NCBI GenBank assembly: GCA_903893795.1
Contig: CAITNO010000062.1
Location: forward strand, 1-64,000
Direction: 5' to 3'
Origin: Candidatus Hydrogenedentota bacterium
GTDB taxonomy: Bacteria > Hydrogenedentota > Hydrogenedentia > Hydrogenedentales > CAITNO01
DNA: 64,000 nt
Below, in pieces: positions 1 to 10,407 of the stretch. The position numbers and the translations under genes were made by a program. The notes below the pieces were generated by a model, which was given only the letters and a program-made list of their open reading frames with translations, was not told the DNA's origin and did no database searches. How positions within the stretch are numbered: the stretch's first letter is position 1; each line of letters opens with the position of its first letter.

Positions 1-96
1 GGTGCGTGAAGTTTTGCGAAGCAAAACGAAACGCACCGTCTTTCTGGTCTGGCGGGAATGGTGCGTTACGTTTTGCTTCGCAAAACTTCACACACC
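1..96. repeat. REP/BIME-like double hairpin, copy 1
   Basis: Two 37-bp arms (1-37 and 60-96) form a long imperfect inverted repeat around a 22-bp loop. Each arm is itself a hairpin built from nested short stems, GGTGCGT/ACGCACC outside and GTTTTGC/GCAAAAC inside, separated by GAA spacers. A second, diverged copy lies at 40384-40505. Both copies sit within about 15 bp of a stop codon (here the stop at 110 of the minus-strand gene), as expected for REP/BIME-type extragenic elements. The element may extend left of the window. No transposase of the REP-associated (RAYT) kind is seen here. Confidence 0.8.
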
Positions 97-109
97 CTAC
101 TGGAAAGCT

Positions 110-583
110 CTACCCGGCCATCTTATCCAGGTCCGCCGCAGTGATTCCCCGAACCAGCACAACGGCACAGGCATCCACGCGCCGGTGCAGGTATTCCACG
201 AAGAGGCCGAGGGTGTACCAGAAGGGGATGAACATGGCCGTGATCTGGCCCTGCAGATTCCACTTCATGTCGCTGTAGTCCCAGATATGCAGGCCGAAGT
301 GGGTGAATATGATGCCCGACACGTATTCCACCAGGAAGATGCCCAACATGTAGACCACGGCCCGCAGGGGCAGCGGCAGGCCCCTTGCCTTAAGCTGCGT
401 GGAAAGCGGAAGCAAGGCCAGCCCCAGGATGCCGTAATCAAGCATCATCCACGGCGAGGTGCTGCCGCGGAGGTCCCAACTGTGATGGCGAAGCGCCCCC
501 TGGATGGCCGTGAAGAACAACTCCATCAGCAGGCCAATCAACGCAAACAGCAACACGCGCACGGCGACTCTACGGGTATTCAT
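110..583 (-). CDS. PF06541-type membrane protein (putative ABC transporter permease, CmpB-like)
   Basis: The predicted protein is 157 aa with four or five hydrophobic segments. Its C-terminal half carries the pattern EYVSG, then WDYSDMKWNLQGQI, which matches my memory of PF06541 (annotated 'putative ABC-transporter type IV' or CmpB), an integral membrane family of unproven function. The start is the ATG at 583 because AAGGAGAGAG lies about 6 nt upstream. The open frame continues far upstream, but only as an antisense shadow of xerD. It ends 14 bp from the double-hairpin repeat at the left edge. Transport is a family label, not something the sequence shows. Confidence 0.75.
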   Translation of the reverse strand: MNTRRVAVRVLLFALIGLLMELFFTAIQGALRHHSWDLRGSTSPWMMLDYGILGLALLPLSTQLKARGLPLPLRAVVYMLGIFLVEYVSGIIFTHFGLHIWDYSDMKWNLQGQITAMFIPFWYTLGLFVEYLHRRVDACAVVLVRGITAADLDKMAG

Positions 584-822
584 CGGACCTCTCTCCTTTT
601 GTTGCAGCATTGAAACGGGCATCCGCAACCACCTTTTGACCCCGACAGCCGGGGAAAAGTTACATGACGAATGGGTGCCAGCGTCATCGTCAGCACCCTC
701 AGAATCCGCAAGTGCGAAACCGAATACCGCCAGGCGACTGCCTCCGAGTTCAGCCCAAGGCCCGAGTATTACAGTAAAGTCACCGGGTTGAAATCGGAGG
801 CTGTACCTGTGTCCGCGGCGCC

Positions 823-1740
823 CTACGCGCGCGGATGAAATTCCTTGTGCGCCTTGCTCAGGCGCTCGACACTGACGTGGGTGTATATCTGGGTGGTGCC
901 GATGTCGGCGTGGCCCAGCAGTTCCTGCACGGCGCGCAGGTCGGCTCCGTGGTCGAGCAGGTGTGTCGCAAAGGAATGGCGCAGCATGTGGGGCGTGACA
1001 TTCTGTGTGATGTTGGCCGCCAGCGCCCAGCGTTTCACCACCTGCCAGACCGTGCCGCGGCTCATGCGCCGACCCCGCTTTTCCGTCACAAACAGCGTGG
1101 TGTCGCGGGGTTTCCATGCGCCGCGCACTTCCAGCCATGCGAGGGTCTTGGCGATGGCACCGCGGCCGACGGGCACGATGCGCGTCTTGGCGCCCTTGCC
1201 GCGCACGCGCAACTGGGATTCTTCCAGCAGGATATCGCGCATCGGGAGGTTGGCCAGTTCGGAGATGCGTAGACCGCAGGAGTAGAACAGCTCCAGAATG
1301 GCAGCGTCGCGCACCCCGGAAGGCTCCGAGAGGTCGGGCGCGGCGAGGAGCCGGTCCACCTCGTCATTGGCGAGCCAGTGGGGGAGGGCCCGCAGCAAGC
1401 GTGGCGAGTCGAAGGTTTCCGTGGGGTCGTTTTGCGCGATGCCGTCGTCCACCAGAAAGCGGTGGAAGCGCCGCAGGGCGCTGAGATGACGGGTGATGGA
1501 GCGGGCGCCCAATCCCCGGTCCCGGAGCAGGATGAGGTGGTCCAGTACATCCTCGCGCATGACCTCGGCAGGCGCTTCAATTTCGCTCTCATCGAGCTGT
1601 GCCATCCACACGCGCAGGTCGGCGGCATAGGCGGAAACGGTCTTCTCTGACAGGCCATCCTCGAAGACCACCGACTCCAGAAAGCGGTCGAGCCGGGGTT
1701 CCCAGGGGCTTGGAGTTTCGGGGGTTGTATTCTCATCCAT
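823..1740 (-). CDS. xerD: Site-specific tyrosine recombinase XerD
   Basis: This 305-aa protein has the usual Xer length. An N-terminal SAM-like core-binding domain (about residues 15-100) precedes the catalytic domain. All catalytic residues are visible: R158 (CGLRISEL), K182 (RGKGAKTR), H251 and R254 (HMLRHSFATHLL), H277 (LLGHADI) and Y286 (TQIYTH). The tail ERLSKAHKEFHPRA resembles E. coli XerD more than XerC. It should resolve chromosome dimers at dif at the septum, with a partner recombinase and FtsK. No dif-like site or mobile element is visible nearby, so it is probably the housekeeping enzyme. The start at 1740 lacks a clear Shine-Dalgarno sequence. Confidence 0.92.
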   Translation of the reverse strand: MDENTTPETPSPWEPRLDRFLESVVFEDGLSEKTVSAYAADLRVWMAQLDESEIEAPAEVMREDVLDHLILLRDRGLGARSITRHLSALRRFHRFLVDDGIAQNDPTETFDSPRLLRALPHWLANDEVDRLLAAPDLSEPSGVRDAAILELFYSCGLRISELANLPMRDILLEESQLRVRGKGAKTRIVPVGRGAIAKTLAWLEVRGAWKPRDTTLFVTEKRGRRMSRGTVWQVVKRWALAANITQNVTPHMLRHSFATHLLDHGADLRAVQELLGHADIGTTQIYTHVSVERLSKAHKEFHPRA

Positions 1741-1760
1741 GATGTGCTTGGTCCGTCCGC

Positions 1761-1805
1761 AAAAAGCGCATCCCCGGCACCGCCTTGTGGGCGATGCCGG
1801 GGATG
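1761..1805 (-). terminator. Rho-independent terminator of the OmpA-like gene
   Basis: An 11-bp stem CATCCCCGGCA / TGCCGGGGATG (1769-1779 and 1795-1805) with further pairing inside the loop is followed, reading the minus strand, by CGC and five T (A run at 1761-1765). It lies about 50 bp after the OmpA-like stop codon and before xerD, so it separates the two genes. Confidence 0.8.
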
Positions 1806-1857
1806 TTTACTTTTTCACTTGATGTCAGAGCGTTGTGGCAAGACCACACATCGTCAA

Positions 1858-2529
1858 TTAATCAACGATGGCAATCTTGAACTCAGCGCGGCGGTTGAGC
1901 TTGCGGTTCGCAGCGGAATCATTCGCAACGGCCGGGCGGGTCAGGCCGTAGGAGACGGTCTTGATCCGGCTCTCGGCAATGCCGCTCTCAACGATGTACT
2001 TCTTGACGCTGTCAGCGCGGCGCTGGCCAAGGCCCATGTTGTACTGGGCATTGCCGATATTGCAGGTGTGGCCTTCGATCGTGACTGTGTCTTTGCCGTA
2101 CTTCTTGAATTCGGCAACGAGCTTGTCCACTTCAGCCTTGCCTTCGGGCTTCAGGACAGCCTTGTCGAAGTCAAAGAGCACGTTGTTCAGCACGATGGCT
2201 GTGCGCGTCTTTGTCACCGGGTGCGACTCCGGCGGCGGGGGCGTCACGCGCGGCGGCTCGGGCTTCACCCAAGCATGGAACACAATGCCGCGGTTGCCCC
2301 AAAGATTGTTGTCACTGTCGGTACCGCAGGCGGCCTTGGCGACTTCGCCGCCGACGCCGTCTTTCGGCCACCACCAATAACCAGCGCGACCCTTGGAATC
2401 GGCAACCGGCTGCGGCTTCGCACCGGTGTTGCCCCACCAAGACATGTCGCTCCACGACTTTGCTGCCTGAGCAGTGCCACAGGCACCGATCAGCGCAACT
2501 GCTACTGCCAATAGAACCAGTTTCTTCAT
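1858..2529 (-). CDS. OmpA-family peptidoglycan-binding protein
   Basis: The protein is 223 aa with an N-terminal signal peptide (MKKLVLLAVAVALIGACG, then TAQAAKS). A tryptophan-rich segment (WWGNTG, GYWWWPKD, about residues 28-60) and a proline-rich linker (PEPPRVTPPPPESHP) lead to a C-terminal OmpA domain from about residue 108. That domain holds VLFDFDKAVLKPEGKAEVD and the family pattern of a conserved Arg near the end (NRKLNRRAEFKI). OmpA-type domains bind peptidoglycan and anchor the envelope. The start ATG at 2529 is supported by AAGGAGAAG upstream. There is no beta-barrel, so it resembles Pal or MotB-type C-termini rather than full OmpA. The cysteine in ACG could be a lipobox, but the upstream residues are not a clean match. 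Confidence 0.85.
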   Translation of the reverse strand: MKKLVLLAVAVALIGACGTAQAAKSWSDMSWWGNTGAKPQPVADSKGRAGYWWWPKDGVGGEVAKAACGTDSDNNLWGNRGIVFHAWVKPEPPRVTPPPPESHPVTKTRTAIVLNNVLFDFDKAVLKPEGKAEVDKLVAEFKKYGKDTVTIEGHTCNIGNAQYNMGLGQRRADSVKKYIVESGIAESRIKTVSYGLTRPAVANDSAANRKLNRRAEFKIAIVD

Positions 2530-2615
2530 CTCGCTTCTCCTTCTCGCTGTGTTGAATGCCCAGTTCCTGCGCTCATCTCTTGCAGAAACATACACTCTCA
2601 ATTCTTCCGACCGCT

Positions 2616-2645
2616 ATTAAATCAAACACCTGAACACAAAGTCAA
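2616..2645 (-). promoter_or_regulatory. Sigma70-type promoter for the OmpA-like gene
   Basis: Read on the minus strand, TTGACT (2640-2645) is followed after 18 bp by TTTAAT (2616-2621), about 90 bp upstream of the ATG at 2529. Confidence 0.5.
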
Positions 2646-2982
2646 GCGTTTTCGCCACTCTTTAACATGCAACTGTATCTGGGCGCCCACTCCCAAGATA
2701 CCACCCCGCTAACAGAAATTTTACCACATATTGCGTAGCTTCGCAAGGGTTATGTCATTCATTTCCCGGAAGAATGAGTGTTTTTGCACGCAGAGTCCTG
2801 ATATTCAACTGTCTTTATCCGCCACGCCTGCAATAAGTTGCGTTTTGTGCCACTCATCTCGCCAGTCCGGCTTGTGTCTATCCTTGTCTGAAGGCCCACT
2901 TTCCGTGTGCTATCACCTCTTGCGCTCGGACAATGATGCTAAAACGGTTGCTCATCTGTACGAACGTCCGCTAAAGAGAATG
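2646..2982. other. Non-coding gap between the OmpA-like gene and the PEP/pyruvate-binding gene
   Basis: This stretch is more AT-rich than its surroundings and holds no convincing ORF, RNA or strong hairpin on either strand. It contains the 3' end region of the PEP/pyruvate-binding gene and the far upstream region of the OmpA-like gene. Confidence 0.5.
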
Positions 2983-5634
2983 CTATTCCCCCAACGGCGG
3001 TATGGTGCAGTCGCAAAAGCACAAAACGCGCTGACGCAGGACGTCTGCATGCAGACGAACGCGCTGTCCCGAAGCGGCATCGCCGGCGCTGACAACGCGT
3101 ATGGTGTCCGTGAAGAGCGCCGCCTCCGGCATCATTTCGGAGAGCAAATTGGGGGCGTTCATGAAGAAATCCCCGTTGATGACGGTTTCGGGCTGGTCCG
3201 GAAACACGGCCAGGTAAAGCATGTCCATCTCAACCAGTTCACTGAAGAAGTGGGTGCCCAGGGAAACGTCAGGCACCAAATCCTCGCGCATCGCAACAAT
3301 TTCGCACAGTGCGGAGACGGAATTGATTTCAGAGAAAGAGACGGGAACACCCAATTCGGGCGAGGTGGTGCCCCAGCGGCCCGGGCCTAGGAGCATGATT
3401 CTTCCGAGCTTCTGCACGGCTTCATGGTGGGCAATGCGGCCGATGCACCGGGCAATGCGGTAGCGGTCGGCGATGGGCATCCTGCCGTAGACCTCGGGGA
3501 CAACATATATAAAGATGTCAACGACGTCAGAACGGCTCTGTCCGATAACCGGTCCCGCCGAGCGAAGGATGATGTCCCGGTCTTCCACGTTTTCCGGGAG
3601 CGGGACGGCCACGGCGTCACCGCGCACCTGGAGGGGACGGCACTGCACGACATTTACCCGGTAGTCGCCGCCGGAGGTGAAGTTGGCCGTGAACTCAACA
3701 TCGACGGGGTAGTCGTAGGCGTCCTGGAGGATGCGCAATGCGGCGCGCATGTCCTCCACAAAGGGTGTGCCGGTAATAATGCCGTCAAAATTAATGAGCA
3801 GGGGAGAGGGGGAACCGGTGCCGCGCTGTCGCGCCTCCCGCTCCAGCTCAGGGTCGCGCCTGCCCAGGAGCGCAAAGGAGGAGTCTCCGGCAGTCCCGCC
3901 GCAGCGTGTGGCGATGTCGTTGAAGTCGCGGCTGACAAGCTGGTTGGCGTCCAGGTCGAGAATGTCCACCTTGCGCTGGCTGTAGCGGCGGCCGCCCGCG
4001 CGGCCGCTTTCCGGGGTCTTGTCGGGCGCGTTGAGCGCGATGATGCGCGTGTAATCGTCGTCCGAGCGGTCCACGGCGCGGGTGCCGAGCCCGAAGACCA
4101 GCCGCAGCAGTCCGGCGTGGGGATCGATATCCTGACTCCACACATAGGGATTGAAGGAAAAGCCCACGCCCGCCACATCCGGAAAATAGAGGTCGCCGTG
4201 CTGCGCGCCGGACACGCGCTGCACCAGCAGCGCCATCTGCTCTTCCCGGTCGAGCAGACCGTGGCGCTTGCGGTAGGCCAGCGCCGCCTCGCTCATGGCG
4301 CTGGCGTACACCGTGCGCACGGCGGACTTGAAGTCCTCCATGCGCTGCTCAAAAGAGCCCTGGTTCGCGCAGAACACGCTTTCGTACTTGCCCGCGAAGG
4401 AGTTGCCAAAGTTGTCCTCCAGCAGGGAACTGGACCGGACGATGATGGGCGAGCAGCCGAAATAGTCGAGCATGCGCGCCAGTTCATCCTCGGCCTCCTT
4501 GGAGAATTTTCCCGTGAGAATGCGCCGCCGCACCTGTTCGGCGCCCTCGATGACGTCCTGTGCGGTCTTCTGGCGGCGGCGCATCCACCAGCAGCCGTTG
4601 CGCACCAGATAGGAGTAAAAGAGGTCGGACCCTATATAAAAGCTGTCGTGCAGTTCGAGCAGGCCGGCCCAGCGTTGGCTGTCACGCCGCAGGATGGCAT
4701 GGGCGAGCAGCATGCCGACGGATTTGCCGCCGATCAGGCCGGTGCCAATCACGCGGCGGCCGATGTCGAGCAGGTCGGCCAGGGTGAAATAGCGGCGCGC
4801 CAGTTCCAGCACGCGCTCCTCGCGCGAAACGACCATGCGCAGCAGGCTCTCAAACAGATTTTGTGCCAACTCCGTGCCCAGCAGTTCGGGCGGCCCTAGC
4901 AGCAGGTCCTGCACCTGCAAAAAGGCCCGGTTCCACGCGTCGATGGGCCGGACCGCGCAGCCGATGGCCGAGGGCGGCGCGGGCCGCAGCACCTGGGCGA
5001 TGGTGTGGCTGGCGGTGATGGCTTCGGGCCGGTCCGCCTCCCAGCGGTGCAGCATGTGCATGGTGGGCGAGAAACGCTGCTGGGTTTTGATGGGGCGCAG
5101 GTAGACGGCCCCGTCAGAGGCATGGACATCAATCATGACCTGGCAGGTCTCGCGGATGGGCAGCACGGCCTCGTTGGAATGGCGGTCACGCATAAGTCCG
5201 AAATAGGCAATGTCTCCGCGGTCGTAGAGGTAGGGGCAGGTGAGCATGAAGAAATTGCAGAGCATCTGGTCGCTGTACCAGATGGCCGCCAGTTCGGACA
5301 GCGAGTCAAAGACGTAATAGGCCCCCCGGGGCGTGCGCTCAATGATGGTGTGCACGGCGTCGAGGAAGGGTTCGAATCCCGCCGACGGGTCCAGGTCGTG
5401 CCGTTCTATCCTGCCGCCGTTGCTGTCCCCTTCAAGCACGGCCTCATGACGTGCAAACCGGAAATACACCACCGGGCGTCCGGCCTCCGCGCCAAATGCC
5501 GCGTAGGGCTTCACAAAAGTTGCGTAGTCTTCCACGCGGTCCACGCGCCAGACTAGGTTGTCGCCGGCGATTAGTCCCCGCAGCAGGTGGTCCAGTTCGG
5601 GCAGTCCGGTGCCAAGCGCAAGCGTCGATGCCAC
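2983..5634 (-). CDS. PEP/pyruvate-binding domain protein with a degenerate RecA/KaiC-like N-terminus
   Basis: The chosen GTG start (5634) gives 883 aa. It has GAGGAG about 8 nt upstream, and a promoter-like -35/-10 pair lies inside the longer reading frame. Residues about 1-250 resemble a KaiC/RecA fold (LGTGLPELDHLLRG) but lack a Walker A lysine motif (the loop reads LIAGDNLVWR). The middle is a PPDK/PEP synthase N-terminal ATP-grasp-like domain (GLIGGKSVGM, IIVRSSSLLEDN, FAGKYESVF), ending in VQCRPLQ. The C-terminal part carries LGPGRWG and GTHFFSELVEMD. The phosphohistidine swivelling domain and PEP-utilising barrel of true PPDK are absent, so it is unlikely to be a complete dikinase. The actual substrate is unknown. 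Confidence 0.8.
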   Translation of the reverse strand: MASTLALGTGLPELDHLLRGLIAGDNLVWRVDRVEDYATFVKPYAAFGAEAGRPVVYFRFARHEAVLEGDSNGGRIERHDLDPSAGFEPFLDAVHTIIERTPRGAYYVFDSLSELAAIWYSDQMLCNFFMLTCPYLYDRGDIAYFGLMRDRHSNEAVLPIRETCQVMIDVHASDGAVYLRPIKTQQRFSPTMHMLHRWEADRPEAITASHTIAQVLRPAPPSAIGCAVRPIDAWNRAFLQVQDLLLGPPELLGTELAQNLFESLLRMVVSREERVLELARRYFTLADLLDIGRRVIGTGLIGGKSVGMLLAHAILRRDSQRWAGLLELHDSFYIGSDLFYSYLVRNGCWWMRRRQKTAQDVIEGAEQVRRRILTGKFSKEAEDELARMLDYFGCSPIIVRSSSLLEDNFGNSFAGKYESVFCANQGSFEQRMEDFKSAVRTVYASAMSEAALAYRKRHGLLDREEQMALLVQRVSGAQHGDLYFPDVAGVGFSFNPYVWSQDIDPHAGLLRLVFGLGTRAVDRSDDDYTRIIALNAPDKTPESGRAGGRRYSQRKVDILDLDANQLVSRDFNDIATRCGGTAGDSSFALLGRRDPELEREARQRGTGSPSPLLINFDGIITGTPFVEDMRAALRILQDAYDYPVDVEFTANFTSGGDYRVNVVQCRPLQVRGDAVAVPLPENVEDRDIILRSAGPVIGQSRSDVVDIFIYVVPEVYGRMPIADRYRIARCIGRIAHHEAVQKLGRIMLLGPGRWGTTSPELGVPVSFSEINSVSALCEIVAMREDLVPDVSLGTHFFSELVEMDMLYLAVFPDQPETVINGDFFMNAPNLLSEMMPEAALFTDTIRVVSAGDAASGQRVRLHADVLRQRVLCFCDCTIPPLGE

Positions 5635-5665
5635 TTTCAAAACTCCTCTGTTCGCCAATACACGG

Positions 5666-5696
5666 ATTATGCGGCGCGCGCGCCCCTGCGGGTCAA
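5666..5696 (-). promoter_or_regulatory. Candidate promoter for the PEP/pyruvate-binding gene
   Basis: On the minus strand TTGACC (5691-5696) and CATAAT (5666-5671) are separated by 19 bp, giving a leader of about 25 nt to the GTG at 5634. The long spacer makes it tentative. Confidence 0.35.
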
Positions 5697-5770
5697 GCCC
5701 TTGCCGTCTTACTGATTCACTAGGTGACCGGACCATGCGCCCAAGGCAAGGCGCCCCACAAAGCACAAAG

Positions 5771-5800
5771 CGGCCCGGCGGAGGAGACTCCGCCGGGCCG
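5771..5800 (-). terminator. Hairpin terminator after gdhA
   Basis: A perfect 13-bp GC-rich stem (5771-5783 with 5788-5800, loop GAGA) lies 11 bp after the gdhA stop. On the minus strand it is followed by CTTTGTGCTTTG, a weak T-rich tract, so termination may be partial. Confidence 0.65.
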
Positions 5801-5811
5801 CCGGGATTCGG

Positions 5812-7256
<1,445 letters not shown>

Positions 7257-7262
7257 AAGGAA

Positions 7263-7291
7263 AGTGTACGTAAGGATATCCCAAAAGTCAA
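7263..7291 (-). promoter_or_regulatory. Sigma70 promoter of gdhA
   Basis: On the minus strand TTGACT (7286-7291), a 17-bp spacer and TACACT (7263-7268) form a good promoter. Transcription should start near 7256, leaving a leader of about 100 nt before the GTG at 7152. Confidence 0.7.
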
Positions 7292-7496
7292 CAACATTCC
7301 TTCGGCCCAAATAAGACCCTTAATTGAGAGATTCTACAGATGAAACAGGGACAATTTGCATGAACCTACAACCATATTTCACAAGGAATATACGGCAATA
7401 GTGCCGGTTGTGCGTTTATTGCTCCGTAGCGGAAGTTAGACCCGGCAATTTGCCGGAAGTTTTCTGTATGGTGGAAATGCCGGTGCTCGTGTTATC
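7292..7496. other. Divergent intergenic region between gdhA and the GT-C/TPR block
   Basis: This is the remaining part of the divergent spacer. It is AT-richer than its surroundings and contains no clear ORF. It should hold the promoter of the plus-strand block, but I cannot point to a convincing -35/-10 pair. Confidence 0.4.
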
Positions 7497-10343
7497 ATGG
7501 GCAGAGCAAAGCCGTTGAGCAGCCGCCGTCGGACCGCAAGAACATTGGGCGAAACGAGACAGAACGTCATGCGTGAAGGCCATGCCGAACCCGGTTACAT
7601 TGTCCTCCCACCATATGCCCGGTTCCGGCATTCTTTCCTGTTTCAGGCTTTATCCCTGCTGATCTTGGGCCTGCCCATGCTTCTCTCCTGGCCCTATGCC
7701 CAGGCGCAATCCAAGGCCGAAAACGTTTCCCTGACGGTTTCCCTTGCGCCGGACACTCCGGAAGACGCCGTGGTATCGCCCCCACCCGGCACCTACGATA
7801 TCCCCATGAATGACTTTGTGCTGCTGCAGGGGCGGGGCGGCGCGAAGCGGGACTGCGGTACGGTTTGGTCCGGTGATATGACAGGAACGGATGTTTCTGT
7901 GTCTCTGCGGATGGATGGGGCAAAGCACGTAACGGCATCTATGGGCGGAAAGCCCCCCACCTCAGAGAAGACTAGTCCAGTGTTTGACGCGCCGGACAAG
8001 AACGCGATGCACGCGTTTCTGGGCTCGGGAGGAATGCACGGATGGTTCTCCGCAGACCGCTCACAGTCGGGCGTGGGCGCCGGCATCACGCATCTCGTCA
8101 CTTCGGACAATCCCTGTTTTCCCATATTCGCCCGGCCCAACCTGAATTTTGAGCACATCGTGAACGGCGCTGCGGCTGACAGGGGGCGTGCATTTAACAC
8201 GCCCAGAACGGACCCTATGCAGATTCGGGTCCTGTCGCCTGCGTGCGTGGAGCTGTGCTGGCCTGCCGCCACATCCTCGTGGAGCATTGACTGCCGGATG
8301 CGCTACACCTTTTCCGGTGAGAATGCCATTGACATGGAATTCGAGGCGACTCCCCGCAAGGACGAGGCGCCCAAAGGCTGGTTGCTGTTCATGTGGGCGT
8401 CCTACATGCAAATGACCCGTGCCCGCACGATCTATTTCCGGGGCATCGACGGCGGTGATGAAAAGTGGATGTCCTTCGGAAGCACAGGCAAAAGCGGCAC
8501 GGTGGCGGGGGGTGGCCAAGCCGACCTCCCACAGGATGAGGGTTACCAGGGATTTAACGCGGAGGTTGTGCGCGATGTGAGGTTTTCGCAGCCGTTCTAT
8601 TACGGACTGCGTGATGCCGACATGGATCCCGGCACGACGGAAGACACCATGGCCTATATCATGATGTTTGACGATCCGATGACCGCCCGGTTTGCCGTGT
8701 GGAACTGGGGTGATGATCCGACGGTTTCCGCATGGGATTGGCAGTTTGTCATTCGCAATCCGGAGATTGGAAAGACGTACCGGCAGCGGTCCCGTATGGT
8801 TTACAAGCATTTTTCAGGACAGGAAGATGTGCTGGCCGAATATCGCGCCTGGCGCGAGCGCCTTGCCCAGGGGATTATCCAACCTTCCCTTCCCATTGCC
8901 GCATGTCCCGTTCACCTTGCGCCGGGCAACTCGGCCTTCAGCCATGGGAAGATCATGGGCAAAGTGGCAGAGGAAGATCCAGCACTGGCGCTCGTGATGT
9001 GCAAGGGCATGTTGTCAAGCACCCTGCACGCCGAGGACGCGGCATCGCGCATTGACAAACTCCTCGAGAAGGAAGGGGGAACCGCATCAGCGGCGCGGCA
9101 GTGGGCGACGATTGCAGCGGAACAGCCACTGAACACCTTGGTCTGGCGACATCTTGGCGCCGCGGCGGAAAAGCAGGGTGATCTGGCAAGAGCGGCCCAG
9201 GCCTATGCCAGGGTTCTGGACATTGATGGTGCCGACAGGGCCGCCAAACTGCGTTTGGGCGTGCTTCGTGTCAGACTCGGCGAGACCGAGTCGGGACTGG
9301 CGTTAGTCGGGGACGCGGTTCCCTTGGGAACGGACCTCGCACGGGCCACGGCCATGGAATGTGCCGGCCTGGGCGAAACGGTCAAAAAGTCCGGCGATGT
9401 CATATCTGCCCTCGCCCTGTACAGACTGGCTGTCATCTGCAGCCCTGAAAACAACGCATACCGAATGCCTTACGGCGAGGCGCTGGAATCCGATGGTGAC
9501 TTGGAAGGGGCGTTGGAACAGTACCGGAGCGCGGTCGAAAACTCGCCTGAATCCGCCTCTTACGCCGCCTCGCGTATTGACGCTGTCTACCGCGGCCGTG
9601 GTGACGCACCGGGTCTTGTCTTGGAATGGAAGTTCCTTTCCGACACCCTGCCAACTTCTTTCATGGCGGCATTTCACCTAGGTTTGGCGCTGGAGGCTGC
9701 GGAGGACAGGCTCGGGGCGGAAACGGCCTATAACGAGGCGCTCAACCGGTGTCCGGACAGGACAGAGGCGAAAGTACGGCTGGTGGGGCTGGTTGCAGCC
9801 AGGGGGGATGTGAAAAACGCACTGGGTAGCATTGTCGCGCTGACTGCCGACGGCGGGGAAGAGGTGATGAATCACGCAGGCTGGGCCTGTGGCAGCGCGG
9901 CAAAGGCGCGTGTCACCGCCGGTGACCTGCCGGGTGCGGTGGCACTGCTTCGCAGGGCCCGCCAGTTTTCTCCGGCCGACCTGGGCTATCGTGTCTCTCT
10001 GGGTGAGGCGCTCGAGGCAGCGGGAGATGATGAGGGTGCGCTGCTGGAATATCGGGCTGTGGCGGCAGAGGCACCCGACGCCCCCCATTCAGGTGACCGG
10101 ATAGACGCCATTTACGGGCGGCGGGCGGATCCAACCGCCCGTGTGGCGGAGTGGAAACGCATGGTGGAAGCCCATCCTGCGGCGGCGGTTCCCCGCATCC
10201 GTCTTGGGTTGGCGCTGGAAGCCGCGGATGACAAACAGGGCGCGGAAACAGTTTATCGCGAGGCGCTGGCGCTCAACGCCGCAGTGAATGCAAATTCGCC
10301 CCTTTTCCTGCAGATAAAGAATGCGGCGCGGGGTGGACGATGA
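7497..10343 (+). CDS. Secreted domain X + TPR protein (first gene of the GT-C/TPR block)
   Basis: The longest frame gives 948 aa. An alternative ATG at 7569 gives 924 aa; neither start has a strong Shine-Dalgarno. A signal peptide or anchor occupies about residues 46-72 (hydrophobic, ending AQAQS). Residues about 165-455 form an unrecognised domain X, probably beta-rich, also found in the genes at 17066 and 21534. Shared landmarks are GWFS, FPIFARPNL, CRMRYTFSG, FYYGLRDAD and the closing DVLAEYRAW. Residues about 540-945 are TPR repeats. It corresponds to the C-terminal half of its larger neighbours without their membrane glycosyltransferase, so it is probably an extracytoplasmic partner. No enzymatic activity can be assigned. 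Confidence 0.8.
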   Translation: MGRAKPLSSRRRTARTLGETRQNVMREGHAEPGYIVLPPYARFRHSFLFQALSLLILGLPMLLSWPYAQAQSKAENVSLTVSLAPDTPEDAVVSPPPGTYDIPMNDFVLLQGRGGAKRDCGTVWSGDMTGTDVSVSLRMDGAKHVTASMGGKPPTSEKTSPVFDAPDKNAMHAFLGSGGMHGWFSADRSQSGVGAGITHLVTSDNPCFPIFARPNLNFEHIVNGAAADRGRAFNTPRTDPMQIRVLSPACVELCWPAATSSWSIDCRMRYTFSGENAIDMEFEATPRKDEAPKGWLLFMWASYMQMTRARTIYFRGIDGGDEKWMSFGSTGKSGTVAGGGQADLPQDEGYQGFNAEVVRDVRFSQPFYYGLRDADMDPGTTEDTMAYIMMFDDPMTARFAVWNWGDDPTVSAWDWQFVIRNPEIGKTYRQRSRMVYKHFSGQEDVLAEYRAWRERLAQGIIQPSLPIAACPVHLAPGNSAFSHGKIMGKVAEEDPALALVMCKGMLSSTLHAEDAASRIDKLLEKEGGTASAARQWATIAAEQPLNTLVWRHLGAAAEKQGDLARAAQAYARVLDIDGADRAAKLRLGVLRVRLGETESGLALVGDAVPLGTDLARATAMECAGLGETVKKSGDVISALALYRLAVICSPENNAYRMPYGEALESDGDLEGALEQYRSAVENSPESASYAASRIDAVYRGRGDAPGLVLEWKFLSDTLPTSFMAAFHLGLALEAAEDRLGAETAYNEALNRCPDRTEAKVRLVGLVAARGDVKNALGSIVALTADGGEEVMNHAGWACGSAAKARVTAGDLPGAVALLRRARQFSPADLGYRVSLGEALEAAGDDEGALLEYRAVAAEAPDAPHSGDRIDAIYGRRADPTARVAEWKRMVEAHPAAAVPRIRLGLALEAADDKQGAETVYREALALNAAVNANSPLFLQIKNAARGGR

Positions 10344-10407
10344 GGCTGCTGGCGACATACAGGCATCCGGCTTCATATCATTCCCAGAAGTCGGCAAAGG
10401 GCGCTTT

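Noticed and set aside
823..1740. XerD as a phage or integron integrase
   Set aside because: Length and C-terminal sequence fit the housekeeping XerD and no attachment site, cargo or tRNA is adjacent.
3424..4899. Plus-strand ORF of 491 codons
   Set aside because: It is antisense to the PEP/pyruvate-binding gene, whose family motifs are unambiguous, and its own product has only low-complexity composition.
5635..5766. Longer start for the PEP/pyruvate-binding gene
   Set aside because: The extra residues have no family match, while GAGGAG precedes the GTG at 5634 and a promoter lies in the extension.
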